Source: Candidatus Peribacteria bacterium
Lineage (GTDB): Bacteria; Patescibacteriota; Gracilibacteria; UBA1369; LOWO2-01-FULL-3
Assembly: GCA_943359415.1 (NCBI GenBank)
Contig: CALRHQ010000049.1
Span: 1-6,479 of the forward strand
Length of the DNA: 6,479 nt
Direction: 5' to 3'
Part shown: positions 1-5,996 of the stretch, piece by piece
Layout: every line of letters begins with the position of its first letter
Position numbering within the stretch: the stretch's first letter is position 1
Position numbers and translations under genes: made by a program
The notes under the pieces: generated by a model
Told to the model about the DNA's origin: nothing
The model's input: only the letters and a program-made list of their open reading frames with translations
Database searches by the model: none

Positions 1-1
1 A

Positions 2-460
2 TACATAGAAAAAAATCTCGACAAAATTTTAAACAAAGACGTTATTGCCTTAGAATACATAATTGAAAGATCAATAAAAATCAAAGTAAAAATAATAGAA
101 AAAGACGAAAAAGAATTAAATGATCAAAGGATTTTATTAAACTATGGACATACTTTTGGGCATGCACTTGAGAAAATGTCGAACTACACACTCCTACATG
201 GTTTTGCAATCAGCATCGGAATGGTAATGATAAATCGCATCGCAGTTGAACGAAAAATCATGAAAGAAAACGATGCACAAAGAATAAAAGCATTACTTCA
301 AAGAGCCGGATTGCCAATAACAAGCATGAGAAAACCTGAGACAAAAGACATTTTAAGCGATAAAAAAAGATCTGGAGAGTACATGAATTTTGTCTTCGCA
401 AAAAAAATAGGAAAAGCGATCGTACAAAAAGAAAAGATCACAGACTTACCAAAAACATAG
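2..460 (+). CDS. aroB: 3-dehydroquinate synthase, C-terminal part (5' end outside window)
   Basis: AroB converts DAHP to 3-dehydroquinate, the second step of the cytoplasmic shikimate pathway, using NAD+ and a divalent metal (zinc). The frame is open from the left edge, giving 152 residues, roughly 40% of a usual 350-residue enzyme; the ATG at 176 is internal. Visible family motifs, counted from the first complete codon, are the conserved Lys (about 28), an acidic DE (35-36), R43, LNYGHTFGHALE (46-57) and HG (66-67) followed by a helix. H50 and H66 match the two metal-binding histidines, and N47 and H54 match active-site residues. A DKK near 120-122 fits the conserved C-terminal lysine. Two oddities are visible: the usual Glu after HG is Phe (F68), and the DE-to-Arg loop seems one residue longer than usual. 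The stop is TAG, 4 nt before aroA. The missing N-terminal NAD domain cannot be judged. Confidence 0.95.
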   Translation, partial: YIEKNLDKILNKDVIALEYIIERSIKIKVKIIEKDEKELNDQRILLNYGHTFGHALEKMSNYTLLHGFAISIGMVMINRIAVERKIMKENDAQRIKALLQRAGLPITSMRKPETKDILSDKKRSGEYMNFVFAKKIGKAIVQKEKITDLPKT

Positions 461-464
461 AGCA

Positions 465-1667
465 ATGTCTTCAAAAAAAATTATAAAAATTTTAGTACCG
501 GGATCAAAAAGCATTGCTGCAAGGGCAATAATCCTTTCTGGAATTTATGAAAGAAAAATAAAATTGAAAAATATTCCTGAATGCGACGACACAAAATATT
601 TAATAAATGCACTAAACAAACTTAAAAATAAATCCTCAATAAACGATAGGAATATAAAAATATTCACAGGGAACGCAGGGACAACAACAAGATTTCTTAC
701 AGCATTTTGCGCATTAAAAATATCACCAAAACAAAAAGGAACGATAACAATCTATGGAGACAAGAGAATGAATGAGCGTCCAATAAAAGAGCTTACGGAT
801 GCCTTAAACCAGCTTGGAGCTAAAATAGAAACCACAGGGGGAAGAAAAGAAGATTGCACTCCTGTAAAAATATATCCGGCAGAACTTCAGGGAGGAAAAG
901 TGAAAATTCGAGGAGATATAAGCAGCCAATATATTTCAGCATTGATGATGATCGCAAAATTCACAAAGAAAAAAACAACGATAAAAATAGAAAAAAAACT
1001 CTGCTCAAAACCTTACATAAAAATCACAGAAAAAATCATCAAAGAATTTGAAAATAAAAATTTAAAAGAATACACCGTAGAAAGTGATGCATCATCAGCT
1101 TCATATATTGGCGGATATGCTTTACTCAATCCTGAAAAAAAAATAATACTAGAAAATATCACAAAAAATTCAATTCAAGGAGATATCAAATTTATAGAAT
1201 ATTTATCAAAAATGGGATGCAAAACCATTGAACACGAAAATTGCACGGAAATTGAAGGAACAGGCAACATTAAGCCTTTAAACAATATAGACATGAATGA
1301 AACTCCGGACCTTGTTATGACATTTTCAGTATTAGCAATGTTTGCAAATGGGATCACTAAAATAACAAATATAGAAAATTTACGAATAAAAGAAACAGAT
1401 CGCCTACTAGCACTCGAAAATGAAATAGAAAAATTCGGAATAAAAGTAAAAACTGGAAAAGATTTCATAGAAATACATGGAAATTCAAATTTAATTTTAA
1501 AAAATAAGAAATCTAATATTTTCATAAACACATACAACGATCACCGAATTGCCATGGCATTCGGAATACTAAAGAGTAAAATGCTAAAGTTAAAAATCGA
1601 AAATCCAAAATGTGTTTCCAAAAGTTATCCGACATTTTGGAAAGATTTAAACAAGTTGCAAAAATGA
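465..1667 (+). CDS. aroA: 3-phosphoshikimate 1-carboxyvinyltransferase (EPSP synthase)
   Basis: AroA transfers the enolpyruvyl group of PEP to shikimate-3-phosphate, the sixth shikimate step; it is the glyphosate target. At 400 residues it is a little shorter than the usual 427-450 but contains both domains. Motifs in order: PGSKSIAAR (12-20; K15, S16 and R20 contact substrate), GNAGTTTRFLTA (69-80), RMNERPI (101-107), SSQ (153-155), SDASSASY (207-214), PD with catalytic Asp (D282), RIKETDRL (307-314; E310 catalytic), YNDHR (357-361) and CVSKSYP (383-389; K386). It looks like the class I type, but the Pro that normally follows the GNAGT..R arginine is Phe (F77), as I recall for the fungal AROM EPSPS domain. 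The ATG at 465 places the PGSK motif at the normal distance from the N terminus. There is no SD, only AGAG too close to the ATG. The gene contains an A8 tract (473-480) and an A9 tract (1135-1143). It ends TGA within the ATGA overlap with the next gene. Confidence 0.97.
   Translation: MSSKKIIKILVPGSKSIAARAIILSGIYERKIKLKNIPECDDTKYLINALNKLKNKSSINDRNIKIFTGNAGTTTRFLTAFCALKISPKQKGTITIYGDKRMNERPIKELTDALNQLGAKIETTGGRKEDCTPVKIYPAELQGGKVKIRGDISSQYISALMMIAKFTKKKTTIKIEKKLCSKPYIKITEKIIKEFENKNLKEYTVESDASSASYIGGYALLNPEKKIILENITKNSIQGDIKFIEYLSKMGCKTIEHENCTEIEGTGNIKPLNNIDMNETPDLVMTFSVLAMFANGITKITNIENLRIKETDRLLALENEIEKFGIKVKTGKDFIEIHGNSNLILKNKKSNIFINTYNDHRIAMAFGILKSKMLKLKIENPKCVSKSYPTFWKDLNKLQK
1664..1667 (+). 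promoter_or_regulatory. ATGA stop/start overlap, aroA to MFS gene
   Basis: The TGA stop of aroA (1665-1667) overlaps the ATG of the transporter gene (1664-1666). With no SD sequence upstream, the second gene is most simply translated by termination-reinitiation after aroA. The overlap also decides the transporter start, because an upstream in-frame ATG at 1610 would run 58 nt into aroA. Confidence 0.8.
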
Positions 1668-2806
1668 ACAAACAAATCATCATCATCTCAATTTTTAACG
1701 GCATCGTAAGAATGCTAAAAACTTCCCTATTCTTTTTTTGGGGAATTTATTTCGCATCTATAGGTTTATCAGGATTTGAAATAGGTGCATTTTTTTCAGT
1801 AAATTCTTTCGCAAGCATCCTAACTATCTTACCATCAGGACTATCAAACGATAGATTTAAATCAAAGAGTTTAATATCTATTGCCTTAACACTAGCTTCG
1901 ATATTTTATTTTGGAATGGCATCCACTACGTCATTTCCGATACTTATAATCTTAGCAGCATTGATAGGGGTGAGCTTAAAGATATACGATTCATCTTCAG
2001 ACAGTCTTTTTTATAGAACAGCAGAAAAAGAAAATTTTAACAAACATTTAGCAATATTTCAAAGTTTGAATTATGTAACAATTTCACTCGGAATAATGCT
2101 TACAGGATATATTATAGGAGCAAACATAGACTACAAAAGTATATTCATAAGCATAGCAATAATTTTCTTAATTTTAGCAATTTTAGGATTTTTCATTCTT
2201 CCAAAAAATGACACTACAAAATTCGAGATTATTCATTATAAAAAAGATATCTTCAAAAAAGACGTATTACTTTTTCTTCTAGTAATAGGCTTATTTGCGA
2301 TTCATTTTGGAGTTGAAGGCACATCTTATGGATTATTTTTAAAGGAAACTTTAGGCCTTTCAACTCTTAAAACAGGCTTATACATGGGACTAGCAATATT
2401 ACCAATGGCCATTAGTGCAATAATAATTTCAAAAAAATTAAAAAACTGGAAAGCAAAAAACATACTTCTTTTCGGACTACTATTAAGTGGATTTGGACAT
2501 ATATTAATGACAATAAAAATCGTAGAATTATCATTTTTATTCAGAACAATTCACGAAATAGGAGATTCAGCATTTTTCTTTTTCTTGTATTATGGAACAT
2601 CAAAGATCTTCAGCCTAGACAGAATCGGCGGGAATACGGGCATAATAAATTTTGTCTCAGCAATAGGTGGAGCTGTTTCATCAGCATTTTTCGGGCCAAT
2701 AGGTGAAAACTTCGGATATGATATTCCTATCGCAGTAAGTGGCGGAACAACACTTTTAGCAGCACTTATCGTAATAATATTTGTAAAATATTTTGATCAC
2801 AAATGA
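1664..2806 (+). CDS. Major facilitator superfamily transporter, substrate unknown
   Basis: This is an inner-membrane protein of 380 residues, a usual size for a 12-helix MFS carrier. Hydrophobic segments lie at about 8-33, 40-58, 69-88, 90-108, 130-152, 158-179, 201-220, 237-256, 264-284, 286-310, 325-345 and 354-377. The loop after the second helix reads PSGLSNDRFKSK (57-68), matching the MFS motif A pattern G-x-L-x-D-R. A basic stretch (about 181-200) forms the central cytoplasmic loop between the two halves. Charged residues fall inside predicted helices: D109 and D113 in the fourth helix, E218 in the seventh, and R294, H297, E298 and D301 in the tenth; these could form a proton or substrate path. 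The gene sits between aroA and aroK with ATGA overlaps at both ends, so it is made with shikimate enzymes. An aromatic or shikimate-related substrate is a guess from context; drug or sugar efflux is equally possible from sequence. Confidence 0.9.
   Translation: MNKQIIIISIFNGIVRMLKTSLFFFWGIYFASIGLSGFEIGAFFSVNSFASILTILPSGLSNDRFKSKSLISIALTLASIFYFGMASTTSFPILIILAALIGVSLKIYDSSSDSLFYRTAEKENFNKHLAIFQSLNYVTISLGIMLTGYIIGANIDYKSIFISIAIIFLILAILGFFILPKNDTTKFEIIHYKKDIFKKDVLLFLLVIGLFAIHFGVEGTSYGLFLKETLGLSTLKTGLYMGLAILPMAISAIIISKKLKNWKAKNILLFGLLLSGFGHILMTIKIVELSFLFRTIHEIGDSAFFFFLYYGTSKIFSLDRIGGNTGIINFVSAIGGAVSSAFFGPIGENFGYDIPIAVSGGTTLLAALIVIIFVKYFDHK
2803..2806 (+). promoter_or_regulatory. ATGA stop/start overlap, MFS gene to aroK
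   Basis: The transporter TGA (2804-2806) overlaps the aroK ATG (2803-2805), the same arrangement as at the aroA junction. Upstream bases (TTTGATCACAA) contain no SD motif, so aroK expression probably depends on ribosomes finishing the transporter gene. Confidence 0.8.
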
Positions 2807-3348
2807 CAATAGCTTTAACAGGCCTTCGTGGCAGCGGTAAAACAAAATTAGGGGAAATATTAGCAAAAGAATTAGGTCTTAAATTTTATGATTTAGATCA
2901 AGAAATTGAAAAAAAAATCAAAACAACCGTCAAAGATTTAGTAGAAAAAAAAGGATGGGATTTTTTTCGAAAAACAGAAAACGAAGTATTAACAAAACAT
3001 ATAGAAAAAATAAATAAAAAGAAAAAACTCACTATCTTATCACTAGGTGGTGGAACAATAATTCAAAAGAATAATGCAAAATTGCTCAAAAAAAATTGTT
3101 TGATAATTTACTTACAGGACACTCCAGAGAACTGTACAAAAAAAATCACAGAATCAAATGAAAACCATACACAAAACACTCGCCCAGCTTTAACAAGCCA
3201 AAAAACACTCCTTGAAGAAATGAAAGAACTCTACAAAACACGTCACGAAATCTACAAAGAAAATTCAGACATAATTATAAAAAGATCATTTGATGCAGAA
3301 AAAGATGTTGGAAAAATTATAAAAAAAATTCTAGCATTTAATTCTTAA
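2803..3348 (+). CDS. aroK: Shikimate kinase
   Basis: AroK phosphorylates the 3-hydroxyl of shikimate with ATP, the fifth shikimate step, and supplies the substrate of the upstream aroA product. It is a P-loop (NMP-kinase-like) protein of 181 residues, the normal size of bacterial AroK (about 170-175). Motifs: Walker A GLRGSGKT (7-14), DLD (30-32; shikimate and magnesium binding), GWDFFRKTE (51-59; R56 is the shikimate-binding arginine), LGGGT (81-85), a lid with RPAL (127-130) and R147 in the adenine-binding Y..R...Y pattern (144-151). The GW..FR form resembles the kinase domain of fungal AROM as I recall it. A lysine-rich stretch lies at 69-75. The start is fixed by the ATGA overlap and by the glycine-rich loop six residues in. 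Several A8 runs occur in the gene. It is the last gene of the operon; no hairpin terminator follows. Confidence 0.95.
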   Translation: MTIALTGLRGSGKTKLGEILAKELGLKFYDLDQEIEKKIKTTVKDLVEKKGWDFFRKTENEVLTKHIEKINKKKKLTILSLGGGTIIQKNNAKLLKKNCLIIYLQDTPENCTKKITESNENHTQNTRPALTSQKTLLEEMKELYKTRHEIYKENSDIIIKRSFDAEKDVGKIIKKILAFNS

Positions 3349-3402
3349 TTCACTTTTCAACAAACCTCCAAGAAAACAACCTAAACTTTTTTTATCAACA
3401 AA

Positions 3403-3411
3403 TGATATAAT
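3403..3411 (+). promoter_or_regulatory. Extended -10 promoter for nadB, predicted leaderless
   Basis: TGATATAAT is an exact extended -10 element (TGn followed by consensus TATAAT at 3406-3411). No good -35 is seen 16-18 nt upstream (AAACTT-like), which fits an extended -10 promoter. Only six bases (ACAAAC) separate it from the nadB ATG at 3418, so a start 6-7 nt downstream of the -10 falls on or beside the ATG. The mRNA would then have essentially no 5' leader. In AT-rich DNA a chance hexamer is possible, but a perfect extended element in the only sizeable gap is suggestive. Confidence 0.65.
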
Positions 3412-3417
3412 ACAAAC

Positions 3418-4905
3418 ATGCAAACAAATTTTCTCGTAATAGGATCAGGAATTGCAGGGTTAAACTTTGCCTTACAATCAGCCAAAAAAGGCAAAGTGAC
3501 GATAGTCACAAAGAAAAAACTAATTGATTCAAATACAAATTTCGCACAAGGAGGAATCGCCGCAGTACTCGACCAAACTGACAATTTCGAGAAACACGTT
3601 GAGGATACTTTAAAAGCTGGATCATACCACAATAACAAAAAAGCAGTTGAATTCATGGTGAGAAATTCAGCAGAGGCAATCTATAGACTAATCGATTTGG
3701 GAGTTGAATTTCAAAAAGAAAACGGCAAACTTTCACTAACAAAAGAAGGAGGACACTCAGAAAGAAGAATCGCATTTGTAGGAGATTATACAGGAAAAGA
3801 GATCGAGAAAATTCTTGTAAAACGAGTAAGAGAGCACCCTAATATTCTGATTTTGGAAAACGCATTTGCCATGAGATTACTGACACAAAAGAGTCTTTTT
3901 CAACGTAATTCTTGCGTCGGCATACAAATAATTCGCAAAAATAAAATCGAAAATATTCTTGCAGACCAAACAATTTTATCAACTGGAGGCGTTGGACAAT
4001 TATTCTTACAAACGACAAATCCCTCTATCGCAACATCGGATGGAATAGCAATGGCAAGCCAAATTGGATGCACAATAAAAGACATAGAATTTATACAATT
4101 TCACCCAACAGCATTAAACAAAAACACATCCCCAAAATTTTTAATTTCAGAAACGGTACGAGGAGAAGGTGCAAAATTAGTAAACGAAAAAGGTGAAAGA
4201 TTTATGGAGAATGTCCATCCGTTAAAAGATCTCGCGCCTAGAGATGTTGTTGCACAAGCCATTTATCAACAACAAAAAAACGGACAGGTTTTCCTGGATA
4301 TAAGACATAAATCCAGAGAATACTTAAAAAAACGTTTCCCACAAATATATGAAAAATTAAAAAAACTCAAAATCGACATGACAAAAAATTTGATTCCTGT
4401 CACTCCTGCCGCACATTATGAATGTGGCGGAATTGAAGTCGATTTAAACGGACAAACAAATGTAAAAAACCTTTTCGCATTCGGTGAAGTTTCATATACA
4501 GGAGTCCACGGAGCAAACAGATTGGCCTCAAATTCACTTTTGGAAGCATTGGTTTTTAGTAATCAGATAGCCAAAAATCTAATACCACACCAAAAAATCA
4601 AACAAACAAAATTCAACGCTCCAAAAATATTAAGAAAAAATTCCAAAGAAACTTTATTAGCAGAAAGACTAAAACAAGAAATAAAAAAGATAATGTGGGA
4701 ATATGCCGGGATCGTAAGAAATCTCAAAAGAATAAAAAAAGAAGCTATTCCAAGAATGGAACGCATAGCAAAAGAACTTAAAAATATGAACGGCACAAAC
4801 CAAGAAATCGCAGAAACATCAAACATGGCAATCACCTCTCTGCTAATCCTAAAATCAGCATACAAGAGAAAAAAATCCCTTGGATGCCACTTTGTGGAAA
4901 AATAG
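3418..4905 (+). CDS. nadB: L-aspartate oxidase
   Basis: NadB is a cytoplasmic FAD enzyme oxidising L-aspartate to iminoaspartate, which NadA condenses with dihydroxyacetone phosphate to quinolinate for NAD synthesis; oxygen or fumarate can accept the electrons. At 495 residues it is slightly shorter than the 540-residue E. coli protein. Motifs: N-terminal dinucleotide loop GSGIAGL (9-15), SNTNFAQGGIAAV (38-50), EGGHSERRI in the first third, TGGVGQLF (about 189-196), EFIQFHPT (224-231), PRDVV (274-278; active-site Arg), PAAHYECGG (330-338; active-site His H333) and GEVSYTGVHGANRLASNS (356-373). The SNT..AQGG motif separates it from SdhA/FrdA, which carry a His there for covalent FAD. The C-terminal helical domain is short but keeps an SLGCHF end, like the usual SRGLHF. 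The ATG at 3418 puts the FAD loop at the very N terminus, as expected. No nadA or nadC is in the window. It is convergent with prfA. Confidence 0.96.
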   Translation: MQTNFLVIGSGIAGLNFALQSAKKGKVTIVTKKKLIDSNTNFAQGGIAAVLDQTDNFEKHVEDTLKAGSYHNNKKAVEFMVRNSAEAIYRLIDLGVEFQKENGKLSLTKEGGHSERRIAFVGDYTGKEIEKILVKRVREHPNILILENAFAMRLLTQKSLFQRNSCVGIQIIRKNKIENILADQTILSTGGVGQLFLQTTNPSIATSDGIAMASQIGCTIKDIEFIQFHPTALNKNTSPKFLISETVRGEGAKLVNEKGERFMENVHPLKDLAPRDVVAQAIYQQQKNGQVFLDIRHKSREYLKKRFPQIYEKLKKLKIDMTKNLIPVTPAAHYECGGIEVDLNGQTNVKNLFAFGEVSYTGVHGANRLASNSLLEALVFSNQIAKNLIPHQKIKQTKFNAPKILRKNSKETLLAERLKQEIKKIMWEYAGIVRNLKRIKKEAIPRMERIAKELKNMNGTNQEIAETSNMAITSLLILKSAYKRKKSLGCHFVEK

Positions 4906-4907
4906 TC

Positions 4908-5984
4908 TTACTTCTCCCCCACCTTTTCAAGCATTTGTTCCTGATCCGCCGCATGAAGACTTTCAACTATATCATCGATTTCTCCCTCCATTATGGCAGG
5001 TATATTGCTCCAACTTTTATGAATTCGATGATCAGTAATTCGATCCTGAGGAAAATTATAAGTTCGAATTTTATCACTTCTATCCCCTGTTCCAATCTGA
5101 CTCGCTCGGTTATCTCCACGTTCTTTTCTAAGTTTCTCCTCTTCTAGATCATACAATCTAGTCAAAAGCACTTTCATGGCCTTAGCTCTATTTTTAATCT
5201 GAGACCTCTCATCCTGACAAGTAACCACGACTCCGGTCGGGACATGTGTAATACGAACAGCTGATTCAGTCTTATTTACACTCTGCCCACCACTTCCACC
5301 GGAACGATAAACGTCAATCCTCAAATCATTTAGATTTATATTAACATCAACTTCTTCAGCCTCAGGAAGCACAGCAACACTAGCTACAGAGGTGTGAATT
5401 CTACCTTGGCTTTCCGTCACCGGCACTCTCTGAACACGATGAACTCCGCTTTCATATTTCAAAGTTCCATAAGCATTATCTCCAATCACAGAAAAAACAA
5501 TTTCCTTAATACATCCAGGTTCTCCCTCACTTTTATCCATAATTTCCACCTTAAACCCACGTTTTTCAGCAAAACGGAAATACATTCTAGAAAGTTCTGC
5601 GGCAAAAATAGCAGCTTCATCTCCACCAGCTCCAGCACGAATTTCAATAATACAATTTCTCGCATCATCAGGATCCTTAGGCAAAATTTCAAGCTTAGCA
5701 AGCGCATCAAGCTCAATAATTCTCGCATCAGCTTCACTCTTTTGCAACTCAGCCATCTCCCTCAACTCAGCATCATTTTCTTGCGCCAACATCTCTTCAG
5801 CATCCGCCTTCGCATTCAAAACCTTCCTATATTCAAGAGTCAAAGCATGCGCCTTTTCCAAAATTTTATACTTTCTAGACAAAGTTTTATACTTACCCAT
5901 ATCAGAAGTGACTGAAGGCTCAGATAATTCATTTTGAATATCGATATACTCCTTATCTATTTTTTCAAGTTTATCAAACAGCAT
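4908..5984 (-). CDS. prfA: Peptide chain release factor 1 (RF1)
   Basis: RF1 recognises UAA and UAG in the ribosomal A site and triggers peptide release. The 358 residues are almost the same as E. coli RF1 (360). An N-terminal coiled helical domain (1-about 100; Glu/Lys/Ala rich) is followed by RAGAGGDEAA (116-125), the codon-reading tripeptide PVT (188-190; RF1 has P-x-T where RF2 has SPF) in RVQRVPVTESQGR, and the catalytic GGQ (232-234) in SGGSGGQSVNKTESAVR. The C-terminal part has the usual DRITDHR motif. Base composition is less AT-rich than the plus-strand genes, as expected for a very conserved protein. The ATG lies 9 nt after the prmC stop, without an SD. It is the likely substrate of the PrmC encoded just upstream. 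The TAA stop is 2 nt from the nadB stop on the opposite strand. Confidence 0.98.
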   Translation of the reverse strand: MLFDKLEKIDKEYIDIQNELSEPSVTSDMGKYKTLSRKYKILEKAHALTLEYRKVLNAKADAEEMLAQENDAELREMAELQKSEADARIIELDALAKLEILPKDPDDARNCIIEIRAGAGGDEAAIFAAELSRMYFRFAEKRGFKVEIMDKSEGEPGCIKEIVFSVIGDNAYGTLKYESGVHRVQRVPVTESQGRIHTSVASVAVLPEAEEVDVNINLNDLRIDVYRSGGSGGQSVNKTESAVRITHVPTGVVVTCQDERSQIKNRAKAMKVLLTRLYDLEEEKLRKERGDNRASQIGTGDRSDKIRTYNFPQDRITDHRIHKSWSNIPAIMEGEIDDIVESLHAADQEQMLEKVGEK

Positions 5985-5990
5985 AATGCA

Positions 5991-5996
5991 ATTTTA
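5991..5996 (-). promoter_or_regulatory. Possible -10-like TAAAAT before prfA
   Basis: Read on the minus strand, TAAAAT is followed by six bases (TGCATT) and then the prfA ATG, the same spacing as TATAAT to ATG at nadB. It overlaps the prmC stop codon. It lacks a TG extension and such hexamers are frequent in AT-rich DNA, so this is a weak candidate for an internal promoter giving a leaderless prfA mRNA. Confidence 0.25.

Noticed and set aside
176..178. ATG at 176 as the start of a small separate gene
   Set aside because: The same frame is open to the left edge and carries the LNYGHTFGHA motif, so this is internal to aroB.
1610..1663. Upstream in-frame ATG that would lengthen the MFS protein by 18 residues
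   Set aside because: It would overlap aroA by 58 nt with a hydrophilic segment before the first membrane helix; the ATGA overlap at 1664 is the usual arrangement and is repeated at the aroK junction.
3381..3656. Minus-strand open frame across the nadB promoter and start
   Set aside because: It lies antisense to the conserved FAD-binding region of nadB, shows no recognisable motif and looks like a shadow; other open frames antisense to aroA, nadB and prfA were rejected for the same reason.
4887..4897. CCAC-TTT-GTGG hairpin near the end of nadB as a terminator
   Set aside because: The stem has only four pairs, nothing T-rich follows on the plus strand, and on the minus strand the T-run starts 11 nt later; this is not a credible intrinsic terminator.
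5394..5915. 173-codon plus-strand open frame inside prfA
   Set aside because: It is antisense to the best-conserved gene in the window, has low-complexity Ser/Phe/Asn/Ile composition and no motif.
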